From: Papilionanthe hookeriana x Papilionanthe teres
Taxonomy: Eukaryota; Streptophyta; Magnoliopsida; Asparagales; Orchidaceae
Length of the DNA: 64,000 bases
Direction: 5' to 3'
NCBI GenBank assembly: GCA_022702705.1
Contig: CM040429.1
Location: 10,138,038 to 10,202,037 of the forward strand
Below the pieces are notes generated by a model that saw only the letters and a list, made by a program, of their open reading frames with translations, searched no databases and was not told the DNA's origin. This document shows, piece by piece, positions 50,921-60,981 of the stretch (positions are counted from its first letter, which is position 1; each line of letters starts with the position of its first letter). The translations under genes and the position numbers were made by a program.

Positions 50921-53721
50921 AAAATAAAAATAAATAAAAATAAATAAAATAAATAAAAAAACTTCATAAATTAAGAAACTTACCAGGCGCAATATAGCCA
51001 ACCGAACCATGAAGAAGGCCTGAAGTGGAAATACAGGACGCCAAGCTCTCAAGCTCCCCACTGTCTCCACCGTCACCCACCCCTTTAACCAACCGCGCGA
51101 TCCCAAAATCCGCCACCAACGCCGTCATATCTCCATCCAAAAGCACATTACTCGGCTTCAGATCACAGTGCACCACTCTCACCGGCGAGTAATGGTGCAG
51201 ATAAGCCATTCCTTCAGCCACATCGCTCAGCACTCTGACAACCAACTCCAAGCTCAGCTCCACCCGCTTCGTCTGATAAAGCCAGCGTTCGAGGCTTCCG
51301 TTGGGCATCAATGGAAGGACGAGAGCTTTGAAGTCCGGACGACTGCATGCGGTGACGATTTTGATTAGGTTTCGGTGCTTGGTTCGTTTCAGAACCTCGC
51401 ACTCGCGCTTGAAGCTGTCGGTGATTTGGGCGGCGCTGCTGTCGAGCATTTGATCGAGCACCTTGACGGCGATTTTGGAGCTGGTTCGGAGATTGCCTTT
51501 GTAGACGCGGCCAAAGCGGCCGGAGCCGATGAGGTTTGTGTCCGCGAACCCGTTGGTGGCTTCCACTAGCTGTTGGTAGGATAGACGCGGGTAGTCGCTG
51601 CTGTGTATCCGAAAAAACAAAAAGAATATATTTTTATTAAAAAAATGTCATATTTATGCTCTGTTCATAATTTTCAAAAAAATTAAAAAGTAAATAATTT
51701 TCTGCATTGGCATATGGAGAAAAAGAAAACTTTAATGGAAGTTAATGGTAAGCTCCTTACTGATAATTAGAAATGAAGTCGTCCATACTGTCCATATCTT
51801 CAAACACAGAACGGGAAAAGCTAGGCAGCCGAACCTTTGGGCTACTTGATCTCCTCATCATCATTTGACATGCAATAAATAGCAAAATCAAAAGCACAAT
51901 TACAGTCCCAGAAACAGATAGCAATATCCGAATCAGCCTTCCAAGCCGATGATCTGGCCCTGTTCTGCATTCTGCTATTCCATCAATACTGTAACCACAG
52001 AGCCCCGGGTTGCCGAAGAAGGAGCTTCCACTAAGCGATTTGAACACTCCATGACCAGGAATAATGCCGGAGAAGTTGTTGAAGGAAACGTTGAGGTGTC
52101 GAAGAGTAGAAGAAGATTCCAGAGACTCAGGCATGGCGCCCACGAGCTTGTTTGATGACAAGTCCAACACTTTCAGGTAAGGCAAGGCTCCTATAGAGCT
52201 CGGAAGATGGCCGCCGAAGCTGTTTGTGGAAAGATTAAGGTATTCCAACGCCACGCAGCTTCCAATCTGTGAAGGTATCATGCCTGATAGATTGTTACAG
52301 GACAAATCCAAAGCTAGAATCATGTCCATCTTGCTCATCTCCAATGGCAAATAGCCGTGCAAATTGTTGTTCGATAGGTTTAGGTATAGCTTCAAGCTCT
52401 GTAAACCAGCAATTTCGGGAGGAATTTCACCGGTTAGTTGGTTGTAAGACAGATCGAGTATCTCTAGATTGATGCAATTGCCGAGGCTTGGTGGAATTTG
52501 GCCGGAGAGTTGGTTGCCGTTGAGAAGTAGTCGCCGGAATTGTGGGAGATGGGCGAATGAATCTGGTATGGAGCCAGAGAGTTCATTGCCCGATACGTCT
52601 AAGAGGCCAAGCTGAAGAATTTTGCCGAATGAAGGCGGGATTTTGCCTGTAAGTCTATTGTTTGAAAGGTAGAATCTCTCCAGCCTGCAGAGGCGGCCGA
52701 TTTCTGGCGGGATTGATCCGTTGAATACATTGTTGGATAGGTTTAAGTATGTGAGGTTAACGAGATTTGATATGTTGGGATGGATTGGTCCGGTGATTTG
52801 ATTCTGCTCGAGGTGGAGTTGTAAGAGGTTGACGGAGAGGTCACCAATTGAGGGTGGAAGCTCACCACGGAGACCATTTCCGGCGAGCTCCAGCTCTTGT
52901 AAACCAGAGCAGTTGCTCAAAGAAGTGAAAAAGGGGTTGAGATCTTCAGTTGAAAAGTTGTTGTATGAGAGGTAAAGAAACTGCAGATAAGGCATATTGT
53001 TGAAGATGTTCGGCGGCAAGCTGCCGCTGAGATTATTGGACTCGAGGTCGATCCATTCCAGTTGAGAAGAGTTGGAAAGCGCTGGTGGGATGGAACCAGA
53101 AAGCTGGTTCGACCATAAAAGGAGGTAACGGAGGTCGTCGAGCATGCAAAGGTCGTTGCTTGGAAGCGGAATCTCGCCAGTGAGGGAGTTGTTGGAAAGG
53201 TCAATGTATTGTAAAGAGAGTTGGTTTACAGTTGATCTGGAGTAGTTGCAGAAGAGAGTTGATGGTATTTGTCCTGTCAACAGGTTGCCACCAAGGTCAA
53301 GATAAACTAGCAAGTTTAAGAAACCGAGCTGGAATGGTATGGAGCCGGACAAGAAATTGGAGGTGAGGCTGAGCTGTTTGAGGCCGGAGAGGGAGCCCAG
53401 TTCAGGGGGAATGGGGCCGGTGAGAAAATTATTGGAGAGATCGAGGATTTCGAGGGAGGAGAGATTGGAGAGAAAAGGAGAGATTTTGCCATGGAGGTTT
53501 TGACCGCTGAGATCGAGCTTAGCGACACGTTGCGAAGGCGGCAAATGGTGGCAGGAGACGCCGGTCCAGTTGCAGATATTAGGAGAACTGTTCCAATTGG
53601 CGAGGGAGAGGACGCTGTGGGGGGTGAGGCCGGCAAGGAAAGTGAGAAGGGAGGAGCGGTCGTCGCCGGCCGAGTTGTGGATGGTTGTCAGGAGAAGGAT
53701 GGTGATAAGATGAGATGCCAT
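49734..53721 (-). CDS. LRR receptor-like Ser/Thr kinase (At2g24130-like), 3 exons
   Basis: Exons are 53721-51761, 51600-50984 and 50149-49734. All introns are GT-AG (gtaagg...acag, 160 bp; gtaagt...gcag, 834 bp). The joined frame is open: 2994 nt, 997 residues. Layout: signal peptide (1-20, ITILLLTTI core), N-cap CNWTGVSC, about 20 LRRs with LDLS..NLTG.IP wording, one TM helix (about 599-618), and a kinase domain from 670 on. Key kinase residues are P-loop GSGRFG (679-684), Lys700 in AVKV, the catalytic loop HCD (798-800) and DFG (818-820). HCD instead of HRD makes it a non-RD kinase, a trait of several plant immune receptors (FLS2, Xa21). The activation segment has a long Gly/Ser insert before GYIAPEYG; the domain ends with GTRPTDVVVHEGHNL and CSPSMRPTM-like wording. 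It resembles At2g24130. The ligand is unknown and an immune role is inference. Confidence 0.93.
50150..50983 (-). other. Intron 2 of the LRR kinase with microsatellites
   Basis: This phase-1 intron splits the codon of the Glu in APE of GYIAPEYG. It carries a (CT)(GT)(TA)n tract at about 50258-50352 and a (TA)n at 50878-50916, so transcript length may vary between plants. Without splicing the exon 2 frame runs on for only four codons (KFLN..) before a stop. Confidence 0.85.
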
Positions 53722-54107
53722 GGTGGTAAGGGGAGGAAGGTATAGGAGGAGGAATAGATTGATTTAAGAGGGGAGCAGGGGAGTGAAGGCTGCCTAACTG
53801 GTGTTGACCATAGCCGTTATATTTGGCGGGAGGATTTTGATTTGCGGCTCTGGTTTTTTAGATGAAATACGTTGGTGGGTGGAGTCCACGTTGGTTATTA
53901 TTATTAGTTTTTATTTTTATTTTTATTATTTATTTATTTATTTATTTTTTATTTTATTTTTTGTGGCGTAGTTTAATGAGGGCGAGATTGCGGCTGGTGG
54001 CATGGTGAAGCATGCGTACTTGGCACTAATATTTATTTTATTGGGATAATTAATGACGTCATTGAGCTATTATGTTTTATAATCTACTTGTCCTTAAGAA
54101 AAGCTTG
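53722..54107. other. Promoter region of the LRR kinase, low-complexity DNA
   Basis: A C/T-rich (coding strand) leader directly precedes the ATG. A (TTTA)n/(TTTTA)n stretch lies at about 53895-53962. No further gene. Confidence 0.5.
53804..53809 (+). promoter_or_regulatory. W-box-like motif upstream of the LRR kinase
   Basis: TTGACC fits the WRKY W-box (TTGAC[C/T]), about 85 bases upstream of the ATG, with an AT-rich CCAAATATAAC stretch about 20 bases further upstream. A single 6-base match is weak evidence. Confidence 0.3.

Positions 54108-54172
<65 letters not shown>
54108..54172 (+). repeat. (TA)n microsatellite
   Basis: About 32 TA units, lying directly before LTR family 2 copy 3. Confidence 0.95.
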
Positions 54173-54173
<1 letters not shown>

Positions 54174-54175
<2 letters not shown>

Positions 54176-54900
54176 GAACTTGAATTTATTCTGTGAATCA
54201 TATCCAATGAATGAAGTATAAAACAAGAGAGAGAGACTCTACAGTAAGAATCTAATTCTTTAAAGATCACTGGTTAATATTTTATTATGAAAATGACATC
54301 CTATTTATAGGCAAGAGAGATAAAGTGAAAAATTATATGAATACCCTTGCTCTTATAGAGGGGTTGTTACATGATATTTTGGATATATAGAAAATAAAGA
54401 AGTCATTGGTTCAACTACCCTATCTTTCGATCGACGAGTCAGTAAGGATAATTAGATACATTCAACCAACTTTGTCAAGTAAGGAAGATTGATCAACCCT
54501 AGCAGTTCTTCAGTTGTCTAGTCTTAGCTCAGTTGTCCGGACTTCTTTCTATTGGCTTGAGTCGGTTAGACGGTTGTCTAAGTCCGGCGGACTACTATTG
54601 AGCCTTGGATGGGAAACTCATGTTGTCTTGGTTAAGCTAAGTGATTGACAAGAGGTTCGTCTAGAAGGCTTGATAAATATTCGGTTATGAGATTCTTGGG
54701 CTTTCTGAAGAGCCTTGGAGGCTACGGGGCATTTGGAGATACTTAGTCGAGAGTTGGATTTGTTCCTTCTCTTGGTTAGATGAGTCTCGTTCATTTACTT
54801 GAACGACCTTCGTTTGGTTGGCCAGAATCCTGTTCTGAGGGGATTTAACTATTCAATAAGACCCTTTGGTCTTTCAGTGATTCTTTTGATGGGTCATCAT
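54174..54900 (+). mobile_element. LTR family 2, copy 3
   Basis: It starts TTGAACTTGAATTTATTCTGTGA against the (TA)n tract. It shares ATATCCAATGAATG, AGAGAGAGAGAC, ATCCTATTTATAGGCAAGAG and the GGTCG/GTTGTC-rich end with the copies at 35295 and 37196. An 8-base palindrome, CTATTTATAG, lies at about 54300. Confidence 0.5.
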
Positions 54901-56099
54901 TGATCGTACTTTTATTTTGTAGTCCGTTGAATTTTCTCAAGATTTGTGCTCATTCATTTCTTATGTACATATTTAGTTCATCGATTATCTTACTTCTTGA
55001 AAATCGTGTTGCGATAAGAACGAGAGAATTTAATGCAAAAATATATTTATATATTTTCATATTCAATACTATAATAATTGAACTCCTTAGAATTTCATGC
55101 CAAATGTATTCTATAAATAAGGTGTGGTTGACGCTTTCGTTATCCTCATCATTTGAAAGTGCATTGTTCAGTCGGCTAGTTTATGGAGGATCTCCAAGAA
55201 AAGTGACCTCGACTGACTATATTACCGAGGAAATGCTGGTAAAAGCTTTTGGTGACTCTATGTCACGTCCTAATCAGGAAAAAGAAGCTTGAGAGAAAGA
55301 AGAGACCAAAGGAAGGTAACTGCCTTCATAGTGAGAAGATTGGAATAAATAAGCTGGGTGAAGGAAGTCGGCCCGAGGGTACAAAGAAACTCGAAATAAC
55401 AAAGCGTTCAGCGGAAGGAAGTCGACCTGAAGGTTTGAGGTGAGTTAGGAAACTTACTTACAAGAATAAGCAAGTGGAAGACCCTGGAAATGAGGTTGCA
55501 TCCTCCGCCTCGCTAACCAATCTTCGACAAAAAGGAGGTCAATCTACTACCGCGTTGACACCTACACCTTCTGCGGCTAGTGGTCAGCCAACTGTGCAGC
55601 CTGCTAAGGAATGGCCAAAGCCTCACTGCCAAAGCTTTAGAGGCCTCTGGTTCTGTATCCAGGCTTTGGGAACGAAATGGAGGGTGCTTTGCATGATTAG
55701 GTACCTAAGTTTTTAAAACTAGACAGAGATTTAGTGGTTGTGGGCTCTTCATCAATGCCTTGTGAGAATTGTCCCTCATTATGATGGTTCGAGTTATATA
55801 GAGTCCTAGGCATGCGATGATGATTTGTTGTGATTGTAAGCTTTTTAATTTTGCTGACGCTCTTTTTTTTATGCAGACGATGCGGTCCTGAGCATTAATT
55901 CTCCACTAACAGGTGCCTCCCAAGTCCATGCTTCTTGTGCAGCTGAGGGAACCTCGGTTCTGGCACTCAACAAGGACGTGGCAGCCTACATCCCAATAGA
56001 CCTTGAAGATGGACCAAAATAAGAGACCGGCTACTTGCAGCCAAATGCAAAGGTGAAGGTGCTCCAAGAGGATTGTTGACCTTATTTTTGGTCACATAG
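54901..56099 (+). other. Retroelement-like interior, no domain
   Basis: Short frames at 54900-55292, 55249-55443 and 55474-55716 have no recognised domain. The last has Ser/Thr/Pro/Gln-rich wording (STTALTPTPSAASGQPTVQ) as in some Gag linkers. I cannot assign it. Confidence 0.3.
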
Positions 56100-56730
56100 G
56101 ACTTGCACAAACATCGCCTTTTTGTCTTGTGTAGCCACATTAGCCAAAACTTTGCATTGCCCCTTTTAGGGCTGGTGTGGTCACGCCAAGCTGTTCATGA
56201 TCACGCCCAAAAGTACCTCGAAATGGTCGAACCTACCCTGGGCGTGACCTCACCATAAACCTTCTCGACATTGTCACGCCAGTCCTAGGTGTGACCACTC
56301 CTAGGTATTCAAAGTGACCATTCTGCGTGATCACCACGAGTGACATGGCACTGATATGTGGCCTTCGTTCACAAATAAGAGCATTAATGTTCGCACTATT
56401 TTGCCAGCGGCAATCTGTGGCTCTTGTAACAGTCTAGTGCATCACGGCCATCGACCCGCCACCAAATCGAATGGCCACTGAGTGTCATGCCATCGCCTTT
56501 CCAAACTATAAATAGGCGAACTACGCACTCTCTGAGACACTGACTCTTCGACATGCCAAAACTCACCACTCTCCAGGATATATTCTTCAGTATTAGAATA
56601 CTACTGACTCAAAGACTTCGATACAAGCACAAAGAAAAGGAGAACTTCGACGAGCCTCGTCCCCTCCAGTTAACCTACTTTGGTAAGCCTCTCACCTACT
56701 CTCATTAATCAAAGTATTTATTTTTTGTTC
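56100..56730 (+). mobile_element. LTR-like promoter segment
   Basis: A 'gtcacgcc...gtgtgacc' motif recurs at 56170-56340. A TATA box CTATAAATAGGCG (about 56507) is followed by a C/T/A-rich leader (56540-56680) and GGTAAGCCTC (about 56682), a possible splice donor. This promoter-leader-donor layout is usual in long plant LTRs, but no LTR ends were found. Confidence 0.4.
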
Positions 56731-56759
56731 GTAAGTTAGGCTAGTTAGTGAGCTCATTA

Positions 56760-57480
56760 GCCTTGGATTAAGCTTGAGTTTGGGCTCGAATTAGGTTGAC
56801 CCGAACCCAGCCTAACCCTAACCCACTTAAACCTAGTCTAACATAGCCCAATCCTCAAACTCAACATAATCCTAACCTTTTTAGGCTTAAACCAAACCCA
56901 ACATGTTCCCAACCCATTTAGGCTCAAACCAAACCCTAAACCTAACCTAGATCTGACCAAACCCAAACCTATCCCAGTTTAAACCTGACCCAACCCAAGT
57001 ATAACCTAAAGTAAACCCTAAATCTAACCCAGGTCTGACCCAACCCAAACCTGACCCAGCATAGGCCTATCCTAAACTAGGTATAACCTAACCAAAGTCT
57101 GACCCAACCCAGAATTGACCCTACTTAGACCTGACCTAACCTAGTTTAACCTAACTCAGGTCTAATCTAACCCAAATCCTAAACCTAACCCAGGTCTGAC
57201 CCAACCTAGACCTGGCCCAACTCAAACCTGATCCAACCTGAGTCCGCCCAAATCAAGCTCTAGTCAACTCGGCTCAACCCAGCTTAACCCGGGTCAATCT
57301 TAATAAAACTTGAGTAAATCTAGGTCAACCCAGCTTAACACAAGTCAACCCTAAGAAAACCTAAGTCGATCTGAATCAAACCAGCTTAGCACGGGTCAAC
57401 CTTAATCAAACCCAAGTCAAATTAGGTCAACCTAAGTCAACCCAAATTAAAACCAAGTCAATTCGGTCAACCCGAGTAAC
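56760..57480 (+). repeat. Low-complexity AACC(C/T)(A/G)ACC block
   Basis: Over 700 bases are built from variants of AACCCAACC, ACCTGACCC and GTCAACCC, with hardly any G-rich or AT-rich interruption. Runs like CTAACCCTAACCC resemble telomere words, but the plant telomere unit CCCTAAA is not repeated in tandem. Probably an expanded simple-sequence part of an LTR. Confidence 0.7.
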
Positions 57481-58128
57481 TCCAAATGAAAACTCGCAGT
57501 ATCAATTGAGAGTCTTCTTAATAAATTATATTCTTAAGATGTAATCAACTATATGAATTTGCCTTTATAGGAAGCTTATATTTCAGACTAATCTAATCCC
57601 TATCTAATCTTCATGTGGGGTTGGGAAATATCTGTTAATTAATGCATACCCATCAAATATTGAATGGAACTTTTATTTGAGTCATCGAATCCATCATGAA
57701 ATGGTATTTTTATCTTTCAAGATAATATATTAGTCTTAACATCATATTTGATCACCCAAAAAAATTAGCATATTCAAAATACGTGTGGTGTTAAAAATAT
57801 TAGCCGATGTGAGTCTACTACGGTACATGTTTTTATGTAATGATGATTGTATTGTAATCTTTTGCAAATTGTTATAAGATTGCATACTTTTCATGCTTTC
57901 ACAAATAAAATTGTGTGTATTGTGAGTTTGTGTGTCATGACAATGCCCTAAAATTCGCCTTCCAAGATATACCGGCTCGAGGATGGTCCAAGAGAACTAT
58001 CTACGCTCCAGCATACATACAACATTGAATTCTTTAGTCGAGTCATGTCAACTATGGGTGTTCCATTTCTTCATGCTAATCATCCGTCTAGTAAACATTT
58101 TCATTTGCATAGACCAACACACCATTGC

Positions 58129-58130
<2 letters not shown>
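57481..58130. other. AT-rich unassigned DNA
   Basis: No gene. The ORF at 57983-58165 runs into a (TA)n tract and is not supported. Confidence 0.4.

Positions 58131-58132
<2 letters not shown>

Positions 58133-58164
<32 letters not shown>
58133..58164 (+). repeat. (TA)n tract, tail of SINE-like element
   Basis: About 15 TA units lie directly at the minus-strand 3' side of the SINE-like element. Confidence 0.9.
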
Positions 58165-58167
<3 letters not shown>

Positions 58168-58345
58168 ATTGGTCGATAGTCGGAGACCACTGATCAACCC
58201 CATAGGTTGAACTGACCGAGGAGCGGACCCCCCTTCCAATCCGTTGTGCTATTCAAATCCTCCAGTCATGGGTGGGATTCGAACCCTTGACCCGAGGAAC
58301 TTACAACAAAGGCCGCAATCTATGAGCCAAGGCTTTTGCGCTCGC
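58165..58345 (-). mobile_element. tRNA-derived SINE with (TA)n tail
   Basis: On the minus strand TTGGCTCATAGATTG (58330-58316) fits a Pol III A box. GGTTCGAATCC (58285-58275) is a perfect B box, about 40 bases further on as in tRNA genes. A 100-base non-tRNA body follows and ends in (TA)n. It lacks a foldable tRNA (no matching acceptor arm), so it is a SINE rather than a tRNA gene. Confidence 0.6.
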
Positions 58346-58415
58346 GCACACACACATACACACAGATAAACATACATACATATATATATATACATACATA
58401 CATACATACATATAT
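58346..58415 (+). repeat. (CA)n/(CATA)n/(TA)n microsatellite
   Basis: Short CA, CATA and TA runs at the 5' side of the SINE. The ORF at 58249-58485 comes from it. Confidence 0.85.
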
Positions 58416-58553
58416 AAAAGATTAGCTGGATGTTATGATACGAGCCCCCAACTAATCTCATGTGTCTAAACACTCGATCTCGCACTGCAAGACATATGCA
58501 CTCAGACAGGCCCGAAAAAAAATTATTTTCTTAGTACTAAAATAATTATTAAG

Positions 58554-58723
58554 TACCTGACTGAGATCATTTTTATTTTATTTTATTTTATTTTATTTTT
58601 TCTTATATTTTGATTTATAATAAAATATTTTGTTATCATGTAAAATGAATCAAATTATTTTTTAAAATACTCGAAATAATTTTTATAATATAATTTAAAT
58701 TATTTTTATAAATTAAAGATGAA

Positions 58724-58779
<56 letters not shown>

Positions 58780-58821
58780 TTATAATAATAATATAAAATA
58801 AAATTGATCCTAAATAAACTC
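58554..58821. mobile_element. MITE family M2, copy d
   Basis: The left ACCTGACTGAGATCAT and the right TTGATCCTAAATAAACTC are decayed M2 ends. The interior has (TTTTA)n and a perfect (TAA)n at about 58724-58777. Confidence 0.5.
58724..58777 (+). repeat. (TAA)n microsatellite
   Basis: About 18 units of TAA inside MITE M2d; M2b has a short (AAT)n at the same place. Confidence 0.9.
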
Positions 58822-59474
58822 AAAATACTTGGGAGACATGAATATCGATTATATGCTTTGAGAAGCGTTATTTAGGAGGAAAAAGGTTGTTTTCTTTAGT
58901 TCAGCTTCACAACGAAAAGGACAGATTAGTTTTTTGGATGATATTTTCTATTTGCGATAGACAATGATTTAGTTTTAATGAATTTATTGTTTATTTAAAT
59001 AGGGGTAATATAATCGATGAGATGATGAATTTTAATTAAAAGGAAAAAAGATAATGGTGATAGCTCTTTGAAAAGTGGTTGAATCATCACTGCTGACGAG
59101 AAGTGCAAAAGAAACTAAGTCTTCAAAGCCCAATCTAGGGGGTCTTATACTGGTGCGTCTCTGTCTATCTCCTGCTATATTGTAATTCGCGAGTCATCCG
59201 TACTGGAATCACTGGGTGTTGGATCCGACCCTTCAACTCTCTCGCCTACTCCCTGGAAGTCGCTTTAGATCCATCTCGCATCGTATCCGAACCGGAATCG
59301 TTCTTCGACACCTCGTCTTCGATTCTCGCTCGCAACATGCATCGCTCATCAAAGCATCGCATCTCTACTAATCACCGTCATCTTTGTAATATGATCTCAA
59401 AGCTTAAATCCTTTCACACTTTTCTTATAGCTCAAAAAAAAATGCACTTCTTAGATTTTGGATCAAGTTTCGAT
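58822..59474. other. Unassigned DNA next to copia fragment
   Basis: 59130-59340 is C/T-rich and less AT-rich, as in a leader or LTR. No gene. The ORF at 59337-59579 is a shadow of the antisense copia piece. Confidence 0.35.
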
Positions 59475-59680
59475 CTTTCATGTCAAATTTCTAGCTCAAC
59501 AAAGCTTTCAAACCACGAACATCATTCATATTCTTTGCAACAATCAGTATATCATCAACATACAGTAGCAGAAAAATAAAAGAACCATCATCAAGGCTCT
59601 TAACATATACACAACAATCATACTCACATCGTCTGTAGTCAATCTGAATCATGTAGGAGTCGAACCGCTTGTACGATTGG
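59475..59680 (-). pseudogene. Copia reverse transcriptase, C-terminal half of core, inverted
   Basis: The minus-strand frame reads YKRFDSYMIQIDYRRCEYDC, then CVYVKSLDDGSFIFLLLYVDDILIVAKN and LKALLS, stop, KFDMKD. YVDD is the catalytic RT motif. It is the continuation of the RT piece on the plus strand that starts a few bases away, so an inversion breakpoint lies at about 59670-59680. Confidence 0.8.
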
Positions 59681-59843
59681 TAGTTATTTGAGATTTGCAT
59701 TTGGAGCAGATAGATGTTAAAACTGTTTTTTTGCATGGTGATTTAGAGGAGCAGATTTACATGGAGCAGCCAGAAGGGTTCACTCAACCTGGACAAGAGC
59801 ATCTGGTTTGTAGGTTAAAAAAATTGACATATGAACTGAAGAT
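59665..59843 (+). pseudogene. Copia reverse transcriptase, N-terminal piece
   Basis: The frame reads DLHLEQIDVKTVFLHGDLEE, QIYMEQPEGFTQPGQEHLVC and RLKKLTYELK, the classic copia RT opening up to 'LYGLK'. It then passes without a stop into Gag (MQEGSDLAQQ), an unnatural junction. Both parts have CTGAAG at the seam. Confidence 0.85.
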
Positions 59844-60270
59844 GCAAGAAGGTTCTGATCTGGCGCAGCAGCATAATCGACTTCAATCAAATAATCAAGG
59901 ATTTATCAAGGCTTGATGTGAATATTGAGGATGAAGACCAAGCGATGATTTTGTTGTGTTCATTGCCTTTTTCCTATGAACACATGGTGACTACTCTGAC
60001 ATATGGGAAAAAAACTATCAAAGTTTACGAGATCACTGAAATGTTGTTGGCTCACAATCAGCGGAAACAGAATGCAGCAGAAAACTCTCATGACTACAGT
60101 TTATATGTTAAGCGTAATCAGGATCGTGGAAGGAAGTAGAGAATGAGGGATCTGAAAGGCGAAATTCCAGATCAAAGTCCAAAGGCAAAAAAAAGATTCG
60201 ATGCTACGGGTGCAAGAAGTCGGGTCATATAAAGCGGGATTGTCCAAGGCTGAAGAAGCAGACTAAGGAA
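59838..60270 (+). pseudogene. Copia Gag, C-terminal part with zinc knuckle
   Basis: LKMQEGSDLAQ is followed, after an indel, by LDVNIEDEDQAMILLCSLPF, SYEHMVTTLTYGKKTIKVYE, LLAHNQRKQNAAENS, and a CCHC knuckle C-Y-G-C-x4-H-x4-C at 60202-60243 (CYGCKKSGHIKRDC). This is the C-terminal half of a copia Gag. It lies downstream of RT sequence, the wrong order. Confidence 0.85.
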
Positions 60271-60439
60271 AAAGGAGATAGATCATCGAAGTATGTGAAT
60301 ATGGCAAACAAGGGTGAAAGATTTGCTAGCACAGCAACGAATCCTGAAAGCTTTGCTGGCAACAAAATCAGATGTCATGGAGGATGAAGATTGAGAATAA
60401 TTGCAACAACGAGCAGCAACAACGATACGACTATGCCTG

Positions 60440-60560
60440 ACAGAAGAGGTTATGTACCAAGTGATGAATCTAAAATCTCCAGGGGAGGTTTGGAAGAAAT
60501 AGAAACCTAGTTTATGGCAAAATCCCTGATGAATAAATTGTATCTGAAGCAAAAGCTGTA
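60440..60560 (+). pseudogene. Copia Gag, N-terminal part, displaced
   Basis: EEVMYQVMNLKSPGEVWKK is followed, after a one-base shift, by FMAKSLMNKLYLKQKL. In an intact Gag this directly precedes ..LKMQEGSDLAQ, which here lies 600 bases upstream (59838). So Gag is cut exactly in two and the halves are swapped. Confidence 0.75.
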
Positions 60561-60579
60561 ATAAAACTCCTATGAAATA

Positions 60580-60665
60580 GTGAATTCGTCGCTCTGATCC
60601 CGAGGATGTAGGCATGTTTGTCGAACCTCGTGAAATATCTGTGTTCTTCTACTGAATTTGCTTAT
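60580..60665 (+). mobile_element. Copia LTR U5 fragment
   Basis: GATGTAGGCATGTTTGTCGA, then ACCTCGTGAAATATCTGTG and TTCTTCTAC match the usual copia U5 wording ('gtaggca..gccgaacctcgttaaatatctgtg'). No primer-binding site follows. In an intact element this would stand before Gag; here it is last. Confidence 0.6.
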
Positions 60666-60893
60666 TATTCACCTTAAATTGCACAACAATTAATAATAAT
60701 AAAGTGCAAAATAATGTGGAATACATGTAATGCGGATGGTCATTTTGGTGACCTATCACTTTCTAGGTACAAGTATTTTTCAAGAACTATGGCCACTCAT
60801 ATGTTTATCCTTCCATCACACGTAAGGAATAGAAGGTGAGAGTAAATTTTCATTTCAATTAAAATTTTTGTAATAAATCTCTAACATATATTG

Positions 60894-60897
<4 letters not shown>

Positions 60898-60977
<80 letters not shown>
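60898..60977 (+). repeat. (TA)n microsatellite
   Basis: About 40 TA units. Confidence 0.95.

Positions 60978-60981
<4 letters not shown>

Noticed and set aside
51949..53745. Several ORFs antisense or out of frame to the LRR kinase
   Set aside because: Shadows of the GC-richer LRR exon.
54900..55292. 130-residue ORF
   Set aside because: No domain, hydrophobic AT-rich translation next to an LTR-like repeat; not supported as a gene.
56800..57180. Interstitial telomere repeat
   Set aside because: CCCTAAA is not in tandem; the block is mixed AACCYRACC words.
58261..58335. tRNA gene on the minus strand
   Set aside because: A and B boxes are present but there is no acceptor stem or anticodon arm; a SINE with a (TA)n tail fits better.
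60283..60615. 110-residue minus-strand ORF
   Set aside because: Shadow of displaced copia Gag on the plus strand.
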